Positions 15,495 to 23,343 of a DNA stretch of 64,000 nucleotides are shown piece by piece. Origin of the DNA: Microcaldota archaeon (GTDB lineage: Archaea; Micrarchaeota; Micrarchaeia; Micrarchaeales; Micrarchaeaceae); the NCBI GenBank assembly GCA_021816895.1, contig JAKAWW010000001.1:429067-493066 (forward strand), written 5' to 3'. Made by a program: the position numbers and the translations under genes. Positions within the stretch are counted from its first letter, which is position 1. Every line of letters starts with the position of its first letter. The notes beneath the pieces are model-generated. The model made no database searches and had not been told where the DNA came from. It saw only the letters and a program-made list of their open reading frames with translations.

Positions 15495-16034
15495 ATGGAT
15501 GCCTTGCTTGTCATGGATATGGTAGAAGAATATATTTATGGAGAAAAACCATTTATACCTATAGAACACAGAGAGCGGCTAATTAAAAACATAAGAAAAG
15601 TGATTGATTTGGCACACGAAAAAGCCGTTCCTGTTATTTATGTTAATAGTGCATTTACAAAAGACGATCCAATTCTCAAAATTATCGGGCACAGACCCCA
15701 AGCAATGAAAGGAACAAAAGGAGCACAAACAATCTCTAAGTTAGAGCCCACTAAGAATGATTATGTACTTGAGAAAAGAGGTTATGATGGCTTTTGGAAA
15801 AGCGGTTTGGATGAGCTTCTTAAGAAATTGAAGATAAGTAATATTTACTTAACGGGGGAACAGACAGACTGCTGTGTGAGAGAAACTGGTGTAACCGCTG
15901 CACAGATGGGGTTTAATGTATTTATTATAGAAGATTGCTGCTCTACAAGCAGGGAGTCAGGGCAAGAAACCGCAATTAGGTTTATGAGGGCTTGTGTTGG
16001 TAAAATCATAAATTCAGATGATTTAAAGTGGTAA
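15495..16034 (+). CDS. Isochorismatase-family cysteine hydrolase (nicotinamidase-like)
   Basis: 179-residue cysteine hydrolase. The catalytic triad is visible: Asp 8 in LLVMDMVEEY, a Lys in VLEKRGYDGF, and the nucleophile Cys in the TDCCVRETGVTA helix after a LTGEQ strand. A member could be a nicotinamidase (NAD salvage) or act on another amide; the substrate is not decided. GGTGAT with 3-nt spacing precedes the ATG. The gene is visibly more AT-rich than the operon before it (many TTA, AAA, ATT codons), which may indicate later acquisition. Confidence 0.88.
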   Translation: MDALLVMDMVEEYIYGEKPFIPIEHRERLIKNIRKVIDLAHEKAVPVIYVNSAFTKDDPILKIIGHRPQAMKGTKGAQTISKLEPTKNDYVLEKRGYDGFWKSGLDELLKKLKISNIYLTGEQTDCCVRETGVTAAQMGFNVFIIEDCCSTSRESGQETAIRFMRACVGKIINSDDLKW

Positions 16035-16252
16035 TGTAATTGAAAGTAATTTTATATATGGCGATAAATTATTGCTACGACGACTATAAGGCTGATAGCT
16101 ATCATATTTTTGTTTACCTTTGCCACTAAATCACAGTAAGATTAATTTGCAAAAGTTTAATAAATTATAGCAGAGTTACTCGCTTCATATCTCAAGACCT
16201 TCCTGCGTATTAATCCACGCGAGGCAGTCGCTCCCACTGATTCAATGATCCA

Positions 16253-17320
16253 CTAATATGCTGGGGTTTCACAAAGATGGTGAGGTATGCTATTTATGTT
16301 TCTTCCTGTTTCCCACAGCATATAATCAAGATGCAGGTATGTGACCCCTGAATTTGGATTAACCTTTTCTATTTCCTCCTTCAACATTCTTATGGCGTGA
16401 AGCGTCACCGCCCTTATCTCCACCTCCATATTGCTGCCATATTCCAAAGGTATCTGATTGAGCACCTTCCTGTTCAGTCTTTCACTATATATAATGATAC
16501 CAAGTCCATTGAGGACCTTTGGCAGTTCGTAGTTCACAAAGACTGTAAGCTGCTGCATTTCCGATTTTGTGAACAGCTCAAGCCCTAGGCCAAGGAACTT
16601 TTCGTAAAGCATGGCAGCGCCAAGTTGTGCACGCTTGCTGAAAACGACCTTTTTTCCTTTATAATATGCTTCATCGGTAAATGATGGAAAGTCTGCAAGA
16701 AGTTTGTCAAGAAGTCCTTTCCCATTGTTGAAAAGCTTTCCCTGCTTGGCACTGAGAGTGCCATTGTCTTCGACAATCTCAGCGCCAGACTCTGCTACAA
16801 GATTATAGAAATGGCCATTGTATTTATCAATCAAGGTTTTGCCTACCTCATTGAGTATTTCAACCCTGCGCTCTAGCATAGGCATGCTGGAATCCTTGTT
16901 GAATATCTTCCCTGCCTGCTCAAGCGTAAGCGTGGACAAGTATACACCATCAAGTATAGGTACGCCTTGCTCAAAAGCATTTTTCAGGGCAGCCCACATT
17001 CCCATTGCGCCATACCATACCTTTCCTTTGTATTCAAAGAAATACCTCTCTTTGGTCCTTACATCTGTGTATTGAAAGTTTATTGTGTTGCCAAGCAACA
17101 TCAAGTCAATTGTGTCTTTGTTTGGCTTTTCAGCAAAAACAGGTAGATCCCATTTTGGGAGCGGAGGAATCTTTGTCGATATATCAAACGCAAATGCCTT
17201 CAGTCTATTGACATCGATGCTGACGTCTTCAGCGACCTTTGCAACATCAGCGGCCCCTCCGAGAATTCTGTCAGTCCAAACGCTTTTGCTGATAGTCTTA
17301 AATGCCATTGCCCCACGCAT
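16253..17320 (-). CDS. Queuosine-salvage (QNG1/DUF2419-like) protein
   Basis: 355 residues resembling eukaryotic and bacterial queuosine 5'-phosphate N-glycosylase, which frees queuine from salvaged nucleotides. Matching blocks in order are DLMLLGNTINFQY, WYGAMGMWAALKNAFEQGVP, MPMLERRVEILNEVGK, KVVFSKRAQLGAAMLYEKF, LTVFVNYELPKVLNGLGII, EVEIRAVTLHAI and YLHLDYMLWETGR. The family's DYR-x-PQ block reads NYELPK here, with Asn at residue 263 where relatives usually have the Asp implicated in catalysis. Two starts are possible: ATG 17320, close to the start expected from the TATA near 17343, and ATG 17308 after GTGGGG. Archaea do not normally put queuosine in tRNA, so the substrate is open. Confidence 0.8.
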   Translation of the reverse strand: MRGAMAFKTISKSVWTDRILGGAADVAKVAEDVSIDVNRLKAFAFDISTKIPPLPKWDLPVFAEKPNKDTIDLMLLGNTINFQYTDVRTKERYFFEYKGKVWYGAMGMWAALKNAFEQGVPILDGVYLSTLTLEQAGKIFNKDSSMPMLERRVEILNEVGKTLIDKYNGHFYNLVAESGAEIVEDNGTLSAKQGKLFNNGKGLLDKLLADFPSFTDEAYYKGKKVVFSKRAQLGAAMLYEKFLGLGLELFTKSEMQQLTVFVNYELPKVLNGLGIIIYSERLNRKVLNQIPLEYGSNMEVEIRAVTLHAIRMLKEEIEKVNPNSGVTYLHLDYMLWETGRNINSIPHHLCETPAY

Positions 17321-17494
17321 ATCTTTGAGCCTTAGAAATATTTATAGCTTTCTTTGATGTTTTTGATCACAAAACCAATAATAATATTTGTTATCATTAT
17401 CTCAATATGCAAAGCAGTCAAAGTCAGGGAAATGAGATGAAAACCATTATAAGGTTAGATTCAGCATCCAATAACTAAGAGCTAGGGCGAATCC
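17321..17494. promoter_or_regulatory. Divergent promoter region
   Basis: AT-rich spacer between two divergent genes. On the minus strand CTATAAATATTT (centre near 17343) is a TATA box for the queuosine-salvage-like gene. On the plus strand AATAATAATATTTG near 17380 is a weaker candidate for the 17495 gene, whose ATG is preceded by an AGGGCG site. No operator-like repeat was recognised. Confidence 0.45.
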
Positions 17495-18142
17495 ATGCTG
17501 ATATATATACCAACAGAGCCGGAGCCTGTAATTAAGAATCCAAATGTGCCTCCTGTTGCACAGGTTGAAAACCCCTCTTCCGGAAAGCTTGAGAATATAT
17601 ACAAAAACATAGAGAACGATCCACTAATCAACAAGATAAAAACCTTGGAAGAGAAGTTAGAAGTACTGAATGGGGAGCAATCAGTTGAATTGGATTTCGA
17701 AGAAGCTGAAAATCCCGATATAAAAGACAGCATACAAAAACTTAACAATGAGCAGAAGAAAACAGCTAAAATAGAAATTCTCAATGAGCTACTAAATGAC
17801 TTCAATGAACTGCTCAAAATTCCATACGGATCTATAGGCTATCTGGTAAGATCAGATCCAGAGCAGATAATAAAGCTTTATGGAGTTGATACTGATCGTG
17901 ACTTTTCTGCAATGATAGAAGGAAACAAAATAAGGATTACCTCACCTCAAAACAAAAGATTTTTCAATGTTGAGAAGATGGTCAGTGCTGGTGGCGGGAA
18001 GAGATGGATGGGAGAAGGCGGAGTCACAATAAGCGATCCTGCAGAAACGCCATCAAACGAAAAATCGAGCGATGAAGCACTATATGAAATAATAGCTTCA
18101 ATAGAAAAGAAACTCTCAAGCAATGATAGTGAAACTGACTAG
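17495..18142 (+). CDS. Acidic coiled-coil protein, unrecognised
   Basis: 215 residues. There is a proline-rich N terminus (IPTEPEPVIKNPNVPP), then a charged helical region at ~30-110 likely to form coiled coil, then a compact beta-containing part with IPYGSIGYLVRSDPEQ and NVEKMVSAGGGKRWMG, and a Ser/Asp/Glu-rich C-terminal tail. No signal peptide or membrane helix. Codon use is AT-rich like the unknown gene at 7507, which also joins coiled coil to proline-rich sequence, but no shared alignable block was noticed. No family recognised. Confidence 0.7.
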   Translation: MLIYIPTEPEPVIKNPNVPPVAQVENPSSGKLENIYKNIENDPLINKIKTLEEKLEVLNGEQSVELDFEEAENPDIKDSIQKLNNEQKKTAKIEILNELLNDFNELLKIPYGSIGYLVRSDPEQIIKLYGVDTDRDFSAMIEGNKIRITSPQNKRFFNVEKMVSAGGGKRWMGEGGVTISDPAETPSNEKSSDEALYEIIASIEKKLSSNDSETD

Positions 18143-18178
18143 TTACATAGTTATTGTTGTTTGATGCTAATCTGTGAC

Positions 18179-18865
18179 TCAGAGCTTTATAAACTGGACA
18201 GTCGTGCCTTCCATAAACTCCTTCATCTTCAGCTTCTGCATGTCCGCGTATACCGGCCTGTATTCTGAAGGCTTCTTTGCCATAAGCACAATGTGCTTTA
18301 TGCTTAGCTTTGTCACCGCTATCTCGATGTCTGAGTAAACTTCTTCAATGCTGCTTGCTTGTATAAAATACGTTGCCTCGGTATCGAGGCCTGCCCTTTT
18401 GCATAGGTCCTCATATTTGTCAGTAGAATGGTAGGTAAATACCGCAATAAGCGCATTAGGTTCCTCAAAATGGTATTTGCTTAGATCAACAAAGTTTGAT
18501 TCAACCTCTATGCCGTTTGATATCGCTTTGAGCTCTTCCATTTGCAATTTTTCATTAAGTTCCTCCAGTTCCTTCCTTGTGCCAAAGGGTTTGCCATCGA
18601 ACTGCTTTACAAGGTTTTGATACACATAATCGCTAGTTTTCACTCCTTCCTTAAGCGCGCTGTGCACGACTTTCATGGCCCCACAGTCGCTGTGCGCCAT
18701 CAGTTTTATCTTGCCTATGTTACCGCTTATAATGTCTTTTATGCTATCGCGCAATGCGCTTGCATTAGCACCAGCGTTCCTGAGCATTATTGTGCTCCCA
18801 TCGTTCTCCTTATCCAGTATGCCGTTGAGCCTCCTGTCCATGCAGCTTATTGTCAGTGTGTCCAT
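18179..18865 (-). CDS. Beta-carbonic-anhydrase-like zinc protein
   Basis: 228 residues. The N-terminal half has the beta-carbonic anhydrase zinc site: Cys 8 and Asp 10 in SCMDRR, then RNAGA, and His 58 with Cys 61 in HSDCGAM. The usual CxDSR reads CMDRR, so the Ser is replaced by Arg. The C-terminal ~110 residues, with an ITVTKLSIKHIVLMA-like strand, extend beyond the minimal fold. Reversible CO2 hydration is the default family function, but the altered motif means another role is possible. It is divergently transcribed from the Hef-like helicase, with about 60 nt between them. Confidence 0.75.
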   Translation of the reverse strand: MDTLTISCMDRRLNGILDKENDGSTIMLRNAGANASALRDSIKDIISGNIGKIKLMAHSDCGAMKVVHSALKEGVKTSDYVYQNLVKQFDGKPFGTRKELEELNEKLQMEELKAISNGIEVESNFVDLSKYHFEEPNALIAVFTYHSTDKYEDLCKRAGLDTEATYFIQASSIEEVYSDIEIAVTKLSIKHIVLMAKKPSEYRPVYADMQKLKMKEFMEGTTVQFIKL

Positions 18866-18897
18866 AGTATCCCTTAATTATGATTTGCCCTATCATA

Positions 18898-18927
18898 TTT
18901 ATATTATTTCTCAAAGAATTCAATCAT
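18898..18927 (+). promoter_or_regulatory. TATA box indicating leaderless start for Hef-like helicase
   Basis: ATTTATATTA at 18897-18906 lies about 25 nt before ATG 18928, implying a leaderless mRNA and ruling out the upstream in-frame ATG at 18880. Confidence 0.6.
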
Positions 18928-20475
18928 ATGCTGGCCAGCTGGGACGAGCTATCCCCCTATTCAAGGCTCCTGAACATAGATGGCATGGAGCCAAGGCAGT
19001 ACCAGATAAGCATAGCGAGAAGCATCTACAACGGAGATAGCACACTGGTGATACTGCCAACAGGGCTTGGAAAGACGCTTATAGCTGCGCTTGCAATGGC
19101 CCGTGCGCTGCACCAGGGCAAGAAGGCTATTTTCCTTGCGCCTACAAAGCCGCTTAGCGAGCAACATTTCTCAACAATGCGAAAATTGCTGAATGTTGAT
19201 ACAGACGCCATGGTGCTGCTGACAGGGAGCATGCAGAGGAAGAAGCGCATCGAAGTCGAGCAGCAAGCAAAGGTGATAGTGGGCACGCCGCAAACAGTTG
19301 CAAATGACCTAAAGCGCGCCGCTTTGTCGCTTGACAACGTTGGCCTGGTGGTATTTGACGAATGCCATCGCGCTGTTGGCAAGTATTCCTACACATATAT
19401 AGCAAACGAATGCAAGCTTAGGGGCATACAGGTGGTGGGCCTTACTGCGTCGCCGGGGAGCGACAAGAGAAAGATAAGCGTACTTGTCGATACTTTGGGC
19501 ATAAGGAACATAGAGGTAAGAACATCGACAGACATGGATGTGGCGCCATATGTGATGCAAAAGGACACAAGTGTAATATATGTGGAAAAGAGCGGCACTG
19601 TAAATGCAATAGCATCATTGTTGAAGCCAGTAATAGATGAGCATTTGCAAGCGCTGTACAGCAACGGTCTGAGCCCGTTCAAGAACTTTGAGCACATGCC
19701 AAAGGGCAGGCTGCTTGAGATAGGCGACTATATAATGAAGCTTGAGGCAAGGAACTACCGCTTCATGGCAATATTCCATTATGCGTATGTGCTGCATTTG
19801 GCGCACGCTTACGATCTCATTACTACAGAAGGCATTGCGCCTTTCCTGGGCTACATGAAGGGCCTCGATGAGAAAGCTGAAAAGAGCAGGAATGTGCGCA
19901 GCATACTTTCAAACAGTTCTGTAGTGGCTGCGAGAAAAATTGCAAGCCAGGCAGAAGAGCGAGGAGAGGAGCACCCGAAGATGGCTGCACTTGTAAGCCT
20001 GCTGAATGGTAATCTAAAAGGCGAAAGCGTCATAGTGTTCGCTCAGTACCGCTCTACTATAAAAAAGATTGTGTCGCTTCTTTCCAGTAATGACATAAAA
20101 GCAGTGGCATTTGTGGGCAAGAAGGAAGGTGTCACACAGGCGCACCAGCAGCAGACGATCAGCGAATTCAGGGATTCGCTCTTCAGGGTTCTCGTTACGA
20201 CTTCAATAGGTGAGGAAGGGCTTGACATACCCGCTGTTGATGCCGTGGTCTTTTACGAGCCGATACCAAGCGAAATAAGGAATATACAGAGAAAAGGCAG
20301 GGCAGGCAGGCTCAAATACGGCAAGGTGTTCATACTAGTAACGCTGGGAACGCGCGACGAGGCATACCTGATGATTTCAAGGATAAAGGAGAAAAGGATG
20401 TACGACATAATAATGCGCATGAAGGACAAGCTTTCCGCTTTGCCAAGCGCTTCCAGGCAGCAGAAGCTCTCATAG
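18928..20475 (+). CDS. Hef-type helicase without the XPF nuclease domain
   Basis: SF2 helicase related to the N-terminal half of archaeal Hef/FANCM, which remodels stalled forks. The 515 residues carry the Q motif EPRQYQ, Walker A LPTGLGKT near residue 42, DECH near 143 (DECHRAVGKY), TASPG, and motif VI QRKGRAGR near 455. A helical insert between the two RecA domains fits the Hef/MDA5/FANCM group. Canonical Hef continues with an ERCC4 nuclease and HhH domains to about 750 residues; here the protein stops after the helicase. The Holliday junction resolvase Hjc follows 41 nt later. Confidence 0.9.
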   Translation: MLASWDELSPYSRLLNIDGMEPRQYQISIARSIYNGDSTLVILPTGLGKTLIAALAMARALHQGKKAIFLAPTKPLSEQHFSTMRKLLNVDTDAMVLLTGSMQRKKRIEVEQQAKVIVGTPQTVANDLKRAALSLDNVGLVVFDECHRAVGKYSYTYIANECKLRGIQVVGLTASPGSDKRKISVLVDTLGIRNIEVRTSTDMDVAPYVMQKDTSVIYVEKSGTVNAIASLLKPVIDEHLQALYSNGLSPFKNFEHMPKGRLLEIGDYIMKLEARNYRFMAIFHYAYVLHLAHAYDLITTEGIAPFLGYMKGLDEKAEKSRNVRSILSNSSVVAARKIASQAEERGEEHPKMAALVSLLNGNLKGESVIVFAQYRSTIKKIVSLLSSNDIKAVAFVGKKEGVTQAHQQQTISEFRDSLFRVLVTTSIGEEGLDIPAVDAVVFYEPIPSEIRNIQRKGRAGRLKYGKVFILVTLGTRDEAYLMISRIKEKRMYDIIMRMKDKLSALPSASRQQKLS

Positions 20476-20516
20476 CATGCTTTTTATATTTTGCCGCGCG
20501 AAAACAATATGGCGAT

Positions 20517-20906
20517 TTGTTGCTTAGGTATTCCAAGGGAGCTCGAAGCGAGAGGGAGCTGCTGAATTTATTCCACGAAAAGCATTTCTCAGTGGCAAGG
20601 GCAGCTGGCAGCGGTGTAAATGCATTGAGCCCTGACATAATCGCAGCAAAGAACGGCAAGGCTTTTGTTTTCGAATGCAAGGCATGGGACAAGGGCAGCA
20701 TTTCCATACCTAACGAAAAGATAGAATCGTTGCTTTCTTGGGAAAAAGATGGCAGCATGCAGGCGGTCGTCGCATGGCGCATGAACAACAGCGGGTGGTT
20801 TTTCATAAGGCCTAGCGATATGACAAATACAGGAAAGAACCATACTGTTACAAAGCAGGCGATAATGGAGCGCGGTTTCACGCTTGATTTCTTCGATAAG
20901 CTATAG
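20517..20906 (+). CDS. hjc: Holliday junction resolvase Hjc
   Basis: 129-residue archaeal junction-resolving nuclease. The family layout is visible: the catalytic Glu in SERELLNLFHEK, then a loop ending RAAGSG, the Asp in SPDIIAAKNGKAFVFECKAW, and the E-x-K pair in FECK. The start is uncertain. A TATA box at 20481-20490 places transcription near 20508, and the first in-frame start codons are TTG 20517 and TTG 20520; an ATG at 20509 is out of frame. It sits between the Hef-like helicase and Taw1 and probably works with the helicase in fork or junction repair. Confidence 0.9.
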   Translation: MLLRYSKGARSERELLNLFHEKHFSVARAAGSGVNALSPDIIAAKNGKAFVFECKAWDKGSISIPNEKIESLLSWEKDGSMQAVVAWRMNNSGWFFIRPSDMTNTGKNHTVTKQAIMERGFTLDFFDKL

Positions 20907-20913
20907 TGGTTTT

Positions 20914-21912
20914 ATGCCAGAAATGCCTAATGAGCTAAGGGAAAAGATGAAGAAACAAGGCTACCATTTCGTGGGCAGACATTCTGCAGTAAAGATATGC
21001 GAGTACACTGCGAACGGCCTTGAAGGCAAGGAGCTGTGCTACAAGTTCAAGTTCTATGGCATAAGAAGCTGGCAGTGCATACAGTCAACGCCTGCAATAG
21101 GCTGTGATCTTGGCTGCAAGTTCTGCTGGCGCATAATACCAGAAGAGCACGGATACAAGTGGAACGAGCTAAATGCTGTGGAATGGGATGATCCCGGAAG
21201 CATAATAGATGGGATGATAAAAGAGCAGAGGCGCATAGTCAGCGGCTACAAGGCGGTAGCCGATACAGAGATTAAAAAAAGGAGATGGAACGAGGCGAAC
21301 AAGCCGATGCATGTGGCGCTGAGCCTTACTGGCGAGCCGATGTTCTATCCTAGAATGTCAGACCTCATAAAGGAATTCCATAAGCGCGGCGTAAGCACCT
21401 TTTTGGTGCATAATGGAACGCTACCCGAAGCAATAAAAAAATTGGATGAGCTGCCCACGCAGTTTTATATATCCCTTCAGGCGCCAGACGAAGAGACATA
21501 CATGAAGACAACAAGGCCTAAAATACCAAATGCCTGGCCAAGGTTCAAGGAATCATTGGCATTGATGCGCAATATGCGCACAAGGACTGTTCTTCGTATG
21601 ACTCTTGTCAAAGGCCTCAATATGACAAATCCGGAAGGCTATGCCGAGCTGATAAAGCTTGCCATGCCAAATTACGTGGAAGTCAAGGGATTTTCTTTTG
21701 TTGGTGGTTCCCGTGAAGAGCAGCGCGGCCTCACCATATCAAGCATGCCTAATCACGAAGAGATAAAGGAGTTCGCTAAGGTGCTTGAAAAGCTGACCGG
21801 CTACATATGGACAGATGAGCACAAAACTAGCAGGATAGTGCTGCTCTCGCGCGACAGCGAGTCTGTTGCAAGCAGGAAGATAGACTTCGAAAAGATAGGT
21901 GCCGGCAAATAA
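20914..21912 (+). CDS. taw1: tRNA 4-demethylwyosine synthase Taw1
   Basis: Radical SAM enzyme that forms the tricyclic imidazopurine of wyosine at G37 of tRNA-Phe. The SAM cluster CxxxCxxC is at Cys 64, 68 and 71 (CDLGCKFCWR). Three N-terminal cysteines (29, 42, 55) match the second 4Fe-4S cluster of the family. LSLTGEPMFYP and VEVKGFSFVG are further family motifs. The start ATG 20914 follows AGTGGT; the earlier ATG lies inside hjc. The length of 332 is typical of archaeal Taw1, which lacks the flavodoxin domain of eukaryotic TYW1. Confidence 0.95.
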   Translation: MPEMPNELREKMKKQGYHFVGRHSAVKICEYTANGLEGKELCYKFKFYGIRSWQCIQSTPAIGCDLGCKFCWRIIPEEHGYKWNELNAVEWDDPGSIIDGMIKEQRRIVSGYKAVADTEIKKRRWNEANKPMHVALSLTGEPMFYPRMSDLIKEFHKRGVSTFLVHNGTLPEAIKKLDELPTQFYISLQAPDEETYMKTTRPKIPNAWPRFKESLALMRNMRTRTVLRMTLVKGLNMTNPEGYAELIKLAMPNYVEVKGFSFVGGSREEQRGLTISSMPNHEEIKEFAKVLEKLTGYIWTDEHKTSRIVLLSRDSESVASRKIDFEKIGAGK

Positions 21913-21931
21913 GCGTGACATACTCAAGGAA

Positions 21932-22028
21932 TGGACTCTGCGGGATTTCCATTGCCGTATTCAAAGCAAATTTGAACCCGCAACCTCCTGCATGCCATGC
22001 AGGCGCGCTACCGTTGCGCCAAGAGCCC
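21932..22028 (-). tRNA. tRNA-Ala (GGC) with 25-nt insertion in the T loop
   Basis: On the minus strand the acceptor stem GGGCTCT pairs with AGAGTCC, including the G3:U70 wobble pair that identifies tRNA-Ala. The anticodon arm CCTGC-ATGGCAT-GCAGG gives anticodon GGC. The T stem GCGGG/CCCGC encloses 32 nt instead of 7: TTCAAAT followed by 25 extra nucleotides. Removing them gives a 72-nt tRNA, so this is most likely a non-canonical intron near positions 59-60. CCA is not encoded. It lies 22 nt after the Lsm gene and converges with Taw1. Confidence 0.92.
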
Positions 22029-22050
22029 ATCCTTTAAGCAGCATTGCATA

Positions 22051-22275
22051 TTATACAGGCGATACAAATAGTATGTTGCCCCCGCGTAGCAATATTGTGC
22101 CGAGCTTCGCTTTGAGCTCACCATCATCAAGCTCTTCAGCATTCTCTATTACTATGTTCATGTGCGCGTCGAACGACGTGATCTTGCCGCGTATGCTTAT
22201 GTTGTTCTTCAGCCTTACCAAAGCCTGCTGCCCAATGATCCTGTTCAGCAGATCAAAGGGTCTTTCTTGTTGCAT
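22051..22275 (-). CDS. Lsm/Sm-like archaeal protein (SmAP)
   Basis: 74-residue Sm-fold protein that forms RNA-binding heptameric rings. Sm1 is visible as VRLKNNISIRGKITSFDAHMNIVI (Asp-x-His-Met-Asn) and Sm2 as GTILLRGGNILFVSP (the RG pair). It lies 26 nt downstream of rpoA2 on the same strand and directly before tRNA-Ala, so it is probably the last protein gene of the RNA polymerase transcript. Length is typical. Confidence 0.95.
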   Translation of the reverse strand: MQQERPFDLLNRIIGQQALVRLKNNISIRGKITSFDAHMNIVIENAEELDDGELKAKLGTILLRGGNILFVSPV

Positions 22276-22301
22276 ATTTTACACCCAAAAATTAAACATC
22301 C

Positions 22302-23339
22302 TCATTTCTCTTTAAGCTTTTTAATATCTTCCTTTTTGACCATCAGCTTGACATAGCCTGTGCCTACAGTAACCTGCTTGCCTATGAGTATGTTTTCCGC
22401 TACGCCGTTCAATGGGTCGCTCTCCCCAAAAATGCTTGCACTTACGAGGTGCTTTACTGTTTCCTCGTACGCTGCTTTTGCAAGCACCGAACTCTTCTCC
22501 CCAGCTACACCATGCCTGCCTACACTTTTTATCGCACCCGTAAATGTCATTGTATCGGCAACCAGCGCAACGTGCCTGAAGCCCACTGTAAGCCCCTCCT
22601 CATTTATAGTAGTTATTATCTCGTTTGCTATTATGTTTCTTGCTGCTTCTATGCCGTATGCTCTTGCCACTTCGAACGGATCGTTGCAGTATATGTGGTC
22701 CTTGTCAACACCCTCTATATTCATCAGCTCGAGCATGTTGCTGCCGCTTGTGGCTATGGTAAAGCTGCCGTCATCTTCTTGCTGTATTACTGCCTTGTTA
22801 ATGCCGTGCACGCCTGAAACCCTTGCGCTTAACACGTTGACGAATTTTGTCCTTATCGCTTTTATGCCAGCCTTTTTGCTTGTTTTTACCTTTATCTCGT
22901 CGCCTTCAATGCTTACTTCGACATCGCCAACCTTCTCTATGCTGCTGTGAATGTTCTTCATTGTAAGCTCGTAGAACGACAGTCGCTCCCTGTCAGCAGT
23001 GAGTGTCATTACGCCTGTTCTGAAATCTTCAGCATAGCTGCTTATGAGGTTTGATACCTTTACCTCTTCAAGTTTGCGCCATATGCTCCTTACCTTCTCA
23101 TAGTTGTTTTTAATGCTGTCTTCTAGATATATGTGCATTATCGGGGAGCGCGGCCTCTTCCTCGCATCGGCAAGCTCTATCATGCGCGGCAGCCCCCTTG
23201 TTTGAATGACCGAGCTTACCCCGGCAGAGTGGAAAACCCTGAGCATCATCTGGGTGCTGGGCTCGCCTATCGATTGCGCGGCCACAGTGCCTATTGCCTC
23301 TCCAGGCACCGCACTGAGCGCTTTTTTGCCTTGTGTCAT
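22302..23339 (-). CDS. rpoA2: DNA-directed RNA polymerase subunit A''
   Basis: C-terminal part of the largest RNA polymerase subunit, encoded separately as in other archaea. It starts within the bridge-helix-distal region, with [27 protein letters not shown], the trigger-loop and switch sequence. The 345 residues cover the jaw and C-terminal clamp segments. ATG 23339 is chosen because GTGAT stands 3 nt before it; it lies 4 nt after the rpoA1 stop, so the two are translationally linked. Upstream in-frame codons lie inside rpoA1. Confidence 0.97.
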   Translation of the reverse strand: MTQGKKALSAVPGEAIGTVAAQSIGEPSTQMMLRVFHSAGVSSVIQTRGLPRMIELADARKRPRSPIMHIYLEDSIKNNYEKVRSIWRKLEEVKVSNLISSYAEDFRTGVMTLTADRERLSFYELTMKNIHSSIEKVGDVEVSIEGDEIKVKTSKKAGIKAIRTKFVNVLSARVSGVHGINKAVIQQEDDGSFTIATSGSNMLELMNIEGVDKDHIYCNDPFEVARAYGIEAARNIIANEIITTINEEGLTVGFRHVALVADTMTFTGAIKSVGRHGVAGEKSSVLAKAAYEETVKHLVSASIFGESDPLNGVAENILIGKQVTVGTGYVKLMVKKEDIKKLKEK

Positions 23340-23343
23340 AATA

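Noticed and set aside
16035..16252. Spacer with a 23-codon ORF after a TATA-like TTTTATATATGG
   Set aside because: The ORF is too short, with no binding site, and the composition gives no support.
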